This document shows, in pieces, positions 49,301-61,289 of a stretch of 64,000 nucleotides of DNA. The stretch is from Vitis vinifera. Lineage: Eukaryota; Streptophyta; Magnoliopsida; Vitales; Vitaceae. Where the stretch lies: NCBI RefSeq assembly GCF_030704535.1, contig NC_081812.1, positions 21,923,501-21,987,500 on the forward strand. The letters are read 5' to 3'. Under the pieces are notes generated by a model. The model did not search any database and was not told where the DNA came from. It was given only the letters and a program-made list of their open reading frames with translations. Made by a program: the position numbers and the translations under genes. Numbering within the stretch: the stretch's first letter is position 1; every line of letters begins with the position of its first letter.

Positions 49301-52300
49301 TAGGTTAATGCTCGAATATTATTTATTGATCCCTCAACTAGAGCTGTTGGTTTGACCCTGAATCCTCACCTTGTTAATAACAAGGCTCCTCCTTGTGTAA
49401 GTTAATTATGAAATTATGATACTTCTTAACACATTATTCCAGGTTGTGAAACACCATTCCTTGCACTTGAAGTTATTTTTAGTTCTCCATCGTCAATTCC
49501 TTTCTTGGTGGATGTCTGGACACTGAATATGATTTGGGTAGTTTTGGGGCGAAAATGAGCAGGGTCAAGATTTGTGTAACTCTGCCAGGACATGTGTCTG
49601 GGCTTTTGCTTGGCTTCTGGCCAGTGAGAAGCTGATCTCCCCTATGAATTTTGTTTGTTGGTGTAAAAAGCAAAAGAAAGAAAATGGAGGAAGAAAAAGG
49701 AAGAAAAGAAGAGGAAAAAAATAAAAAGAAAACAATCATTTGATATCTCTTCTAAAATTAGTTGAAAGCTGCATGTTTGAATGTCTTTAATTGTAACAAA
49801 AAGTCATACTTGAGTGATTATTTTAATAATATCATAATATAACATGATTAGAATGGTAGTCATAATGTTGTCTAATTGGTAATTTAATGATAATCTTGCC
49901 CACGATGAGCTTAACAGTAGGCTCGGTCTTTTGTGTACTTTGGTGCACTCATTTGCTAGGCACTGTTTATAATATTTTTGCTTGCCTAGAAAAGAAAAAA
50001 CACAGTAAGCCTAGTCTTTGACCCTGCATGTCTCCATCTCTATCCATGAGCACTGTATGGAGCCCCTCCCTTTTTCTTGATACTTAACAGAAGAGAGAAT
50101 GCTGTTAATTTCACTACAAGGGTTAGGATTAGACTCCTCCTAAAATAAGCTAAACTGAGAAGTTGGAATACTCAAAACAACTGCTGTAAAGAAGAAGTAA
50201 CCTAAGCAGGTTTTGGCTATCCCTGACTACTCTTTTACCAATGAAGTTTGCCTCTTCTCCAGGAGAACTGAATCCCCAAGGAGAAAGAGAGATCCTAAAT
50301 ATCCCAGACCAGATGCCCATATCTCCAATCAAGCCCAAGTGCTTCCCTTTGCCCTGGAACAACCCATTAATCCTGCTGAAGTAATCTTTTTTTTTGTTTT
50401 TGGTAAAAAAAATACTTGCTGATTTAATGTACTGATGTGGATTATATATGCTTTTAGACTGACATTCTGTCTGATATACAGCCTGTTAAAACCGGTGATA
50501 TCTATGACCACTCAAAAGTAATCAGAGTTGACAGAGGATTGGGCCTTCTGCTTGAAGTCCCTTCTACTCCAGCTTCAACTCCAACATATGTTACTGTATG
50601 TGCATTTTGTTGCTTCAGTTACAAATCATTCTGATTATTCAGAAATTTACTTGAATTTGTGGCGATAATTTAAATTTATGTTGACTGCAGTTATTTGATG
50701 TGGCTGATGAGGAAGTTCGGAAAATGGAGAAGAAGTATAAGGAAGGTAGCCATGTTCGTGTTCGAATTCTTGGGTTTAGAAACTTGGAAGGGCTTGCTAT
50801 GGGGACTTTAAAGGTCATTCTTCCTTCCTTTTAAAATTTGTCTTTTGAGGTTAGCTTTTCTGGTAATAGGTATTTCTTGACTTAGGATGGTCTCCAATGG
50901 TTTGGTTTTTTGTTGATCTCTCCCACTTCCACATTTATTCTGTTTCTTTTTCTTGTGTTTTGCAAACTTTTTTCAACACTTGTATTGTTACTAAAATATG
51001 ATTTCAGATTGCATTTGTAATAGAGCAATTTGCTGGTTGTAGAAAGTGACAGTTTTATCCAATGTTTGATCTAGAGAAAATGACTTTTTTATGTTTGGGT
51101 TTGTCACATTTCTTTGCCAAGTAGTCTGGAATCTTTGGTAAAGTTATTATTTTCTCACTATTAATGCTGCTTTGGAAGGTATATGCCTTTCATTGGAGAT
51201 ATTATCAAAGTATTGTTGAAGATGAAGTGTGGTTTTTATTGGGCTTTTAGATCTTCTACCTTAATGGGGATTTCTTAGCTGAAGAGGCACCATGATCTTC
51301 ACTCCTTTTAAGTTGGACTTGGGAGATTTATCTGTCATGTGTTCCCTTTTCCTTTTCAGTTTGGTGAGATTTCTCCAATTTTATGCTACTTCTTAAACAG
51401 AAGTTTGTCATGAAATGGAAAAAAGAAAGAAAGAAAAAATAGGAAAAGAAAAAAAGTCACATGAGATGAACTGGCAACTTCTTTACTATATCCACCAGAA
51501 AACGTCAATCATATCATCAATGCTTTTTTAAGATCTATCATGGTAACAGTTATACTATGGCTGCTGCTTCTAGCAACATCTTAGAAACAAGTTGTCATTT
51601 GAATTTTTGTCGTCTTTTAAAGAAAGTTGATTATGTTAAACCACTAATTATCTGAAAAGCTTAGGTGTTAACTAATGGGCCTAACGATGCCTATCAAGCT
51701 AATATCATCCCTCACTTGCAGCCCCCACCTGCATGTTAAGATAAAAATAAGATAAAAATAACTAATTACAGACAAAAAATCGGTCACAAACACAAATAAG
51801 GACATAGAGGTTTAAATACTTGACCTCTAGGAACCAGAAATCTGATACCATGTTGAACATACCAATTGCCCCAAAAAGTTAAGCTATAAGATAATGAGTC
51901 TAATAATGCATTTCAAGTTAACAGATTATTCATCTGATCTTGTTTATACAAGTTTGCAGCAATAACTGTAGCCCTTGATGTTCAATTTTCTTTTCTTCCA
52001 TAAAATCATTTACTGGAGGGCTTTCTCTAATCCTGTTAACTGAGAGTTTGGCAAGAATCATCTCCTATTATGTTTTATTAACCATTTGTGGCCTGAGGGT
52101 TCTAGTATCATTTCTAACTCATTTTGTAGAACTTAAATAATAGTGGTGCTGCTCTAATGGGTTAATTGTCTTAAAACAGTTTGTTGCAACAACATTTTTT
52201 CACTATACATGACTATTCTTGTCAAATATCTCTGGTTCATTTTGTCATCTGTCTATCATCCATTTCCGGGCCTGCTTTTGTCACTTCACCTTTTCTTAAG

Positions 52301-55300
52301 CCATGGTAATAGTTGCTGTCTATAGGATTACCATTTTGGCATATATCTTCCTAATCGAACTGGTAATAGTAGGCTGAGAGAATGGAAACGATGCTTTTGC
52401 TTGTGGTGGATTGGGGAATCTGATACCCTTTTCTTGAAAAATGCTCCCTGATTTGTTACCATAGTTGAGAAGCATGATGGCTTTTTCCAAGGTAAGGCAT
52501 TTTGATGTGCACTCACTCATGTATGACTCCTCTAATGTGTGGGAAATGATTATTCAGGTGTCAATATTAGTGGAATGTGCTTCTTAGTTTGCCTTGTTAT
52601 GACTGAAGATTTTATTTAACTAGCGGAATGGTTGAAATGAAATTACAGGATGTTCATGTAATTTATTTGAATGAAGCAAATGGTTGATACCAAAACAAGG
52701 GTATATGAGGGTGTCCATTGAGTGGCATTGTAATTGTTGATGTGGTGTTAAAAGAGTTTCCATTTTCCTCTTGTTTGCTTTATGAAATGAGGTCTTATCA
52801 TTATGCTGTTAGGTCTTCATTTGTTGTCTTGTGTTTTGCTTTAAGCAGGCCAGTGCTTTTGAAGGTTCAGTATTCACCCACTCAGATGTCAAGCCTGGCA
52901 TGGTAGTGAAAGCAAAAGTTATTGCTGTTGATAGTTTTGGTGCTATAGTGCAGTTCCCCAGTGGTGTAAAGGCGCTCTGCCCTCTTCGGCATATGTCTGA
53001 GTTTGATATTGTGAAGCCTAGGAAAAAATTCAAGGTTCTTCCCTAACGGCATATGCATTTTAAGACAGTTCCATTTTCTGTATTCGCTCGTTGGATGATT
53101 CCTGGTGGATTCTTGTGAAGTATATTGTAGAGAAGGGATAGTCCATTTCTTCTTTGTCGTTTTGTTTAAGGCTAAATTTTAGAGCTGTGTACTAATTACA
53201 TGTGTATTACTGTGCAGGTTGGAGCTGAATTGATATTCCGTGTGCTCGGTTGCAAGTCCAAGAGAATAACTGTTACTCACAAGAAAACCCTTGTATGTTC
53301 TTTGTGAACTATTATTATTCATATCTGGGTTGGTTTTGGTTGGATGTATGCCTTGATATGTCCTTACAAACTTCTATAGGCCATTCTTCTTGTGACTCCA
53401 GTTAAATCCTAGATGGAAATATTACCCATTGATATGTCTTCTTAAGGCTTTGTTTCGAACTTCCGTGAACTAGTAGCACTTTTGGAGTGACAATGATAAA
53501 CCTGAAGCAAATTTCAAAACCTTGGTCATGCCTTGTCTCTGCTCTTTGAAATGTCTGTATCAGATGTTCATCTAGCATGAAAGGGATTGTTGGATTAGGC
53601 TCTCTTGCTTTAGATATAATGCACATTTTATGTTTATTCTTGCTGCTTGTGAATTAAACCAAATATGCTTAGAGATGCTTTTGTTCCTTTCCCTTTACTG
53701 TTATTCATGAATGCCCAAGATTATATAAATTATAATAGCAGTAGGCATTGGGTTTAATATCAGACCAACCCCAATAAGCCTTCAGAGAAAGAAACTCATT
53801 GTTTCAAATGTGCATTGGAATACTCCATTGTTTGAGTTTGCCTCTTCTGCACCCTACATGACGGGGTGGTTAGGTATCTCCTCTGACTGCTGTGGCCATG
53901 TGGGAAATGCACATGTAAGCAAATGTTATGTCACTTTCATTCATCCTTGTATTGATGTTTGTTGACTGTCTAGGATTATACCATTTATTGAAGTGCTTTA
54001 ATATTGACTTGGATAGTGTGATGAAGTGGAAGCTAGAACTGTCAGTCAAGAGACTTTTAGTTTTATATGTTGATGATTAATAGGATGTTCCATGGAGAAT
54101 TTCCTTTATTTGCAGCAGTTTGTTTGTGCTGTGTTGATACTCTAGGCATCTTTGGACTTACTTTGTATTTCTATACAGTGAATTGATTTACAACCAAAAC
54201 TCCCAGCACAAATACACATACCCCACTAGTCCAGACTCAACACACATTAGTGATGCACATGATTTCATTTCGTGCAGATGGATTGCCATAGGCAGTCTAC
54301 AATGTGATGCATATAATTTTTTTTTTTTGGTTATTATTAATAGATGTTAATTTTTTTTTTTGTATTCTTTCCCCTAATCTATGCAGATTCTTTGCATATA
54401 TTCTTGTGCATTTCACTCTCACCCAATTTAATGTACAGAGAATCAGTTTAAACAGAGTACTGGTATTGATTCCGAACCTTCAAAATCACATGCCACAATA
54501 TCAAAAATAGATTTTAAATTTTCACATTCATTTTGATTTTGATTTTGATTTTTGATTTTGATTTTAGCTTCATTATTTTCACTTCAAAATGATAATAGTC
54601 GAAGTCGAAACAATCATATTTCCTTTGTGATCGGGTGGTTTTTCCTGGCATAGGCCGATTTATTGGTCATAAGAAATGGTTTACTGAAATTTAATCCTAA
54701 AATAACTGACAGTATGTTAGTTTGATGGGGGTATAAAGGCAAGGAATCTGCAAATATAGGGGTACTAGTATAACTTTCATAGATTGGTTGGGTCTCTGTT
54801 GAGGGAGTATTTTTTTTTTTTTTTTTGTGTACCCTCTTTTCTATTTTTGTTTGGTGTGTTTTGTATACGATCTGTGTACTCTTATGTGATTTTTGCGTTA
54901 ATTAATACTCTCTCTTATTTTTCATTTTTTATTTTTATTTTTATTTTTGAAGGATTAGAGCAGGTGTATTTTGGAAGTTGCATGATATTGGTCATATATT
55001 TGGTGAAATGCCTTATTATTTATTTATTTATTTTGCACTTGGCCCTTTTAGTGCTTTCAAGCACCTCTAAATGGTTGTACTTGGTCTTGGTTGCACCTGA
55101 TAAGCCATCTCGGTTGCTTTTGCAGTGTTATTACTACCTTTTGTAGCCTTTTTTACGATGTGGAGTATTAGTATGCATATGCTTCAATTTCAATATCCTC
55201 CAAATCACATTTCACTACTGTCTTGAGTTTGGCACTATGAGTTCTAATTTCCCCAGCATTCTCTGGCCCCTAAAGTTTCTTGAACATGTCTTTCTTATGC

Positions 55301-58300
55301 TTGAAGATAACTTGGTTTGAACTCAGGTTTTCTTGTTAACAAGGGCACATGATTGTTGGAAAATTTAATATTAGTTATTCTCTCTTATATAGTTTAGTTT
55401 GTATGCGGATCTGCATTGTTGCTGGTAAAGCAAAAAGTGATTATATTTATAAGAATTTAAGAGCCTCTTGTAATTCCTTTCTCGTTTTAAACAATCTCTT
55501 TTATCTTCTCTATGTAAGAGAATGTTAAACTGTTTTTCCTTTTCAGTTGAAATCAAAGCTTGGAATTATTAGTTCATACACTGATGCTACTGAAGGATTA
55601 ATTACACATGGATGGATAACAAAGATTGAGAAACATGGATGCTTTATCCGATTCTATAATGGAGTCCAAGGATTTGCCCCGAGGTTTGTCCCAGGCAGTC
55701 TATGTTGCCCTTTGATAACCCCTTTTTTATCAGAAGTTTCATGACCTTCTTTATTAACTGAACTGATAATTACAGTTATAATGTGAGGAGTGGTTTTTAT
55801 TTTATTTTGCTGCATTTATGCTCCTCTTCTTCATCACTACTTCAGAAAATCCATGTTTAGGAATTTAAAAGTTGATAACAAGGGAGTGTGATGGGGATGA
55901 CCCTTCAGGGTTTACTCTTGAAAGGAAGAAAAATGAAAAACTATATCCTTAGTTGATTTAGACAAAGATATCTGGTAATTTAACAGCTCTGGGTCGTTTT
56001 GGGTCAAAATTACTGGTAGTTATATTTGTGTCCTATTTAGAGTTTAGAAAGTCCCCTTTCTTAGAAATTAATTATTGTAACACATCCAAGTACTTATAAA
56101 ATTTTCATTTTCTAAAAGGTTCTATATCCTTAAAAGTGTTTACTTTTTCCAAATCTTTTATTTACTTCAAAAGATTCTACCTTCTAATTTATAAGAAGTT
56201 TCTATTTTTTTAAATTCAATTATTGGAAAGGTTTAATAGTTTTAGGAAAGAACTAAGATACATGATTTATTATAAGGGTTGAGTTTCTTTTTTATAGTTT
56301 GTGGGGGCGTTTTTAGGTTTTTCCAAAGCCTATAAATAAGAATGTTTGAGGTAACTAAAGTATTCATAATGCCCTTGAGGCCTGGCTTAAGCGGTAAAGG
56401 GATGGGGGGAGGGTTTGTGGGAGGTTCCAGGTTCAAGTCCTAATGGGGACAAAAAATTTACCTATAAAAAAAGAACTAAAGTATTCATAATAATTATACT
56501 CTGTCCAATAAAAAAAATAATAATTATACTCTAGAAATATTCCTTAAAAGTCTTAGTGAGAGTTTCAATTTTTTTTTTTAATTTTTATATATCTATTCTC
56601 TCTTTTGTTTTCCCACATTTTTTTTCCTGATCATAATCTTAATTCCTCAGTTTTTTTTTTTTTAATTTAAATCCTAAGAGAGTAAAGCCCTAGTCTACCT
56701 TATTCAATTGTAGGTAAGCACGTTTAATTGGTATTTTTGGTTTGGTATTTTCATTAATTAGAATATATATTTTTTTAATTTTTATTTATTTATTTTTTTA
56801 AATTCATCATTGAGGTCCTTGAGTTTATGACAATGATATTTAATGTTTTTAGTGACAAAATGTTATGGTCTTTCATGCTAGAACTAACTCTCAACAGGGC
56901 AATAACCTTAGTTAACTCATCCTTTTGGAGAACATTCCTTGGTTTCATGCACAGAGATGATAATTGAAACACTTAAGAATGCTTTTATTTAAGATTCACA
57001 AATGAATTTGGAAGAGGATTTTCCCATCTGACCTGATCTTGTACATTTTCTTCTCTGGATTTATTTAACCAAGGTTCACTGATTGTTCTTCATTTTGAGG
57101 CAGTTCCGAACTTGGATTAGAACCAGGATGCAACACAAGTTTGATGTATCATGTTGGGCAAGTTGTCAAATGCAGAGTAAAAGGTTCTGTTCCTGCTTCA
57201 CGGCGGATCAACCTTAGTTTCATTATAAAACCAACAAGGTTTGTTTTTCTAATTATCGACATGGTTAGTTGATGAGCTCGTGCATCTTTGCTGTGTTATG
57301 GAATATAGTGTCGATTTGCAACTGAGAAAGTGCACATGTGAAAACAATGAAAACTTCATTTTGGAAGATACTTTTGAATTTAATGCATTTGTTTTCTTGG
57401 TACTGATACTTGGAGTGCCTGCTCTGAAGCTTTTTTCTGGTCTGCAATGGAGACGATTGATTGGTTATTGTGTTCATAGTTTGTTCCAACTGAGTCATGT
57501 TGCACCCTTGATATATTGTGATGAAAAAAAATGTTGCATCCTTGATATTGTTCACTCTTTCCAGCTCGTCACTACCCATCATTTCTGTGCATACGATCAC
57601 TTCTAATTGGGATCAAATAGTTTGCACAGCATACCATTCAGAAGCCATATGGAAATAATGTCAGTTCCTAAGAATTGGAAAAACCCAAAGTCAGCTTTGA
57701 TTTAGGTTGGGTTAGCATTGACTAATTGGGGCAAAATTGGGATTTGGATTGTTCCATATCTAATTGGGCAATCATGTCCTCCTGCCATCCATTGTAGAAA
57801 TGATTCTCTGCTCTGAATGAGCTAATGTATATCACCTGTATGCATTTTACATGATGAATCAGAAAACATGGATTCTATACAGCACTAGAAAATGAAATGA
57901 AGTATGTGGGTACCTGTGACTCTCTTGCAGCTGCAGGAGCTGCTTCAAATGTACTTAAACCCTGCGATTCTTATTTGCCTCAATATCAAATATTGGACCA
58001 GAGAATAACTAATACCCAACAGTCCTAAAACCCTAATGGTGACGATATCTGTCATTATAATTGATGGTAGGTTGAGGGGCATGGTCAACAACAGCATTGC
58101 ATCTGTCTGCTTAGTAAAGTCCTGCGTTAATCGATTAAATGTCAGTTCCTAAAAATTAGAAAAACCCAAGTCAGCTTTGAGTTAGGTTTGGTTAGCCTTG
58201 ACTTATTGGGTCAAATTGGGATTTGGATTGTTCCATATCTAACTGGGCAAACATGTCCTTCTGCCATCCATTGTAGAAATAATTCTTTTTATTCTACCTT

Positions 58301-59732
58301 TAATTTTTCAGTGATCTCAATGCAGATCTCTTGTTATTAGTTCTCCTTTCATTCTTAGTGGTTTCTTTGCATGAAATAATGAAATGTATATGTTTAGCTG
58401 TACTAACAACAGTAACAAGCTGTATTTCAGTCTGTTCTAGTGATTTGTGGTGTCTAAGAGATTCTTCAAGTTCTCGCAATGAATTTCTTATATACCACAA
58501 TAAAATTGATTCAAGTATCATCTGTTTAGTATGTTCTAAGTGATGATCTTTGAGTTGCAGGATTTCTGAAGATGATATGGTTAAGTTGGGTAGCGTGGTT
58601 GGAGGAGTAGTTGACCGGGTGACCCCTCATGCAATAATTGTAAATGTTAGTGCAAAAGGTTACTTGAAGGGTACAATTTCTACTGAGCATTTGGCTGATC
58701 ATCAAGGTACATATTTTAAGTCTTGATATTTTTTTTTCTTTTTCATGCTTTTTTTTTTTTGTTTTGTGTACCCCTACTTATGACTACTTCTGTAGGACAT
58801 GCTGCTTTGATGAAGTCGACACTTAAACCTGGATACGAGTTTGATCAACTATTGGTTCTAGGTATTCTTGTAATTTGTTCTTTCCACTCCATGCCTTATT
58901 GGGCTTATGCCATTGTGTGCCTGTGTTTGTGTTATTTGGCTGTGTTGCCTTCATTTCTTCGATTCTGTTTTTTGTTTTAAGGATGTATCCTTATTGTACA
59001 TTTGATTCATATATCAATGAATTATTTATTGTTTCTTATAAAAGAAAGGGTCTTTTATAATATTTTATTTACAGATATGTTGCTAACTAACCATACATGC
59101 ATGCTGTATATAGATATAGTACAAAATTTTGCCATAGACAGACTTCATACAGTCTTATAAATGTTTGCTTATATGAGTATGTTTTTGGTGTGGGGACTGA
59201 ACAATCTCTCTTTAGATGCTTCCAATGTAAAGTCGAAGAAGAGTTAGTTGATTGTATTCTCCTTCATTGCTCTAAGGCAAGGGTTCTTTGGCACTTGCTC
59301 TTCTCTTTGTTTGGTGTTCCATGGGTGCTATTAGCCATAGTGAGAGACACCTTTTTAGGGTGGCATGGATCCTTTGTCGATAAAGGTGTAAAAAGGTTTT
59401 GTGAGTTACTCCTTTATACATCTATTTGGAGGAGAGAGAGAAATTGTAAGTTGTTTGAGAATGAGGAACAATATGCCCATGTTTTGAAGGGTGTTTTTCT
59501 TTAGTAATCCCTTTTTGTGGGTGAAGTTGTACATAGGTGAAGACACAATGCCTTTAATTGCTTTTGCTGATTGGTTGGGTTCTTGTTGAAGGAAGGAGTT
59601 GTGTTTTGTTCTCTTGTTTTGGTTGTTCCTTGATGCCTTTTTTTAGTTGTTTTTTTGGCGCTCGTTGTGTATACTCGTGTACCTTGTTCTGCTGTTTCTA
59701 TGATGCTTGTTCATAAAATTACATTATTGCCT

Positions 59733-59794
<62 letters not shown>

Positions 59795-59885
59795 ATTGTT
59801 TCTGTTATGGTTTCTGATGCAATAGTTCTTGTGGCATTTTTGTGGTGAAATGTTTTGTTTTTGTTATCTTAATTATCTTCTTGAT

Positions 59886-59917
<32 letters not shown>

Positions 59918-60711
59918 GATGCTGTAATTATTATTATTACTATTATTTGGTAAATTCCTTCTTGTGTTATTTTAGATGTTGAAGGTAACAATTTTATACT
60001 CTCTGCCAAGTATTCTCTTATCAATTCTGCCCAACAGCTCCCTCTGGATCTCACTCAGATTCATCCGAACTCAGTAGTCCATGTAAGAATTTTTGTTTTT
60101 TTTGATAAGTTACTCCATGTAAGAAATTTAATTTTTCAGTTGCATTGCACCTCCAAGCATGCAAAAATGCTTGTGTCCTCTGTTGATTTAGCTTTCATAA
60201 TCTTAATTGTGAAAGATGTCTGTTGAGTTTTACTGGTTTCAAGCACTTGAATTCATCTGTCTGAATCAGGGGTACATTTGTAACATAATTGAAACTGGCT
60301 GCTTTGTCCGCTTCCTTGGGCGTTTGACTGGATTCTCTCCTAGAAACAAGGTACAAATGTCTTTTTCATCTTTTATCATGTGTTCCTAGTAATGCTTTGT
60401 AGGCATTACATTTACTTTGGTCAAACTCTGCTTGTTTTTCGTTTTGAAGGTGATGGATGACCAAAGAGCTGTTCCTTCCGAAGCCTTTTTCATTGGGCAA
60501 TCTGTTCGGAGTAATATACTTGATGTTGGTGAACTATCTAAAACTGACCTTTCTGAAGTAATAACCTTCAAATCAGTTTACTTATTGCTTTTGTTTAATT
60601 CATTTTCAGGTGAACAGTGAAACAGGTAGAATAACACTTTCTTTGAAGCAGTCATGTTGCTCATCAACAGATGCATCATTTATACAAGAATATTTTCTTT
60701 TGGAGGAGAAG
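43334..60711 (+). CDS. RRP5: rRNA biogenesis protein RRP5, N-terminal 847 residues (21 exons; continues beyond the window)
   Basis: Exons: 43334-43499, 43657-43868, 44373-44513, 44735-44908, 45573-45672, 48032-48144, 48251-48373, 48495-48566, 49304-49396, 50482-50595, 50691-50813, 52849-53034, 53218-53292, 55547-55683, 57104-57238, 58561-58706, 58796-58861, 59976-60082, 60270-60350, 60450-60524, 60610-60711; sum 2541 nt, all phases fit. RRP5 is the large nucleolar S1-repeat protein needed for both 18S and 5.8S/25S pre-rRNA processing. A Lys/Arg-rich tail (residues 1-50) precedes eight S1-like RNA-binding modules, e.g. GMVVKAKVIAVDSFGAIVQF and GYICNIIETGCFVRFLGR. The remaining S1 and the C-terminal TPR-like repeats lie outside. 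Exon 10 might instead begin at 50458, adding eight in-frame codons. Exon 20 uses a weak donor (GTTGGT). The annotated end is the last coding base seen. Confidence 0.93.
46051..47280. mobile_element. Harbinger/Tourist-like non-autonomous element in RRP5 intron 5
   Basis: The left end gagcatgtttact and right end agtaaacatgcca are inverted repeats, and TAA flanks both sides (46048-46050 and 47281-47283), the 3-bp duplication typical of PIF/Harbinger elements. Subterminal regions remain complementary in part (aatgaaagga... versus ...tcctttcatt). About 1.23 kb, AT-rich interior, no transposase. It accounts for half of the 2.36-kb intron. Confidence 0.7.
54765..54960 (+). mobile_element. LINE 3' end fragment in RRP5 intron 13
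   Basis: gattggttgggtctctgttga, a T-run, tgtgtacc and gttttgtatac-type words match in order the 3' tail of the LINE fragment at 59560-59735 (gattggttgggttcttgttga and following). No coding part remains. Edges are approximate. Confidence 0.55.
56371..56473 (+). mobile_element. tRNA-derived SINE with 18-bp target-site duplication, RRP5 intron 14
   Basis: aactaaagtattcataat stands at 56353-56370 and again at 56474-56491, exactly bracketing a 103-bp insertion. The body starts gcccttgaggcctggctt, with an A-box-like tggcttaagcggtaa and a B box ggttcaagtcc about 40 bp later, and ends in an A-rich tail. This is a textbook short tRNA-derived SINE inserted by a LINE machinery. A diverged inverted relative lies at 2630-2722. 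Confidence 0.92.
57661..58286. repeat. Direct duplication (about 147 bp, period 481 bp) in RRP5 intron 15
   Basis: Segment 57661-57808 recurs at 58142-58286: tcagttcctaa, gtcagctttga, gggatttggattgttccata and ctgccatccattgtagaaat appear in order in both. About 90 percent similar by eye. The 330 bp between the copies is unique. Non-coding. Confidence 0.9.
59199..59735 (+). mobile_element. LINE 3' fragment (zf-RVT end plus 3' UTR) in RRP5 intron 17
   Basis: Plus-strand translation EQSLFRCFQCKVEEE, LVDCILLHCSKARVLWHLLF and GVPWVL matches the Cys/His-containing tail of plant L1-type LINE ORF2 (C-x2-C ... H-C). It is followed by a degenerate RRERNCKLFENEE segment and a stop at 59502-59504. The remaining 230 bp are 3' UTR-like. 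A 5'-truncated, dead copy, in the same orientation as the gene. Confidence 0.85.
59739..59790. repeat. (TA)n microsatellite
   Basis: Uninterrupted run of about 26 TA units directly behind the LINE 3' fragment; it may have grown from the LINE tail. A separate (ATT)n run lies at about 59887-59917. Both are in RRP5 intron 17 and likely polymorphic. Confidence 0.97.
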
Positions 60712-61289
60712 GTATAAATTGTGTTTGTTTTACTTCTAAAATTTTCATAGTAATCTCTTGTTGTTTTCATTTCTCTGTCTTACCTGTTTAAACTTTTTAT
60801 TTAATTTGCTTCAGAAAATGGCCTTTGGCAGGTCTGATCGATAGGTGTAGCAAAAAAATGGGGTGGGGTTAGACAGGAAAATGGGGGACCTAAACCTGTT
60901 GAAATTTCAGAAATTTCTTACAGACTTTATTGAAATGCTGGTTTATTTTTTCTTGTTAAGTCTTACTGTCTACTTTGCATGTTATTGATAAGATAATGGC
61001 AGCTACATGCAAGTGGAATGATATTGGTAAGGTACATGTTGCTACAAGGATGAGATGGAGACCAAAAAGAGGCTGCCTTCTTTTATTTATAATTATTTGG
61101 TTTTAGTTTTCTTTTCATAGCAAGCCATCTACCTTTTGTTTTTCTCCTCTTCTTTTGGATCTTTCTGAGATGCTAGAGATTTATTATTAGTAGGCTAGTA
61201 AAATTAAAGGTAGTTCACATCGGTAAAGCTTGTCATGTTTAGCCTGTGCTGTCATCAACTATAATGACATGCCAAACTTCAGTGGTTTT

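Noticed and set aside
59097-59504. 135-codon frame as a host gene
   Set aside because: Its C-terminal part is the zf-RVT tail of a LINE and the fragment lies inside an RRP5 intron; it is listed as a mobile element instead.
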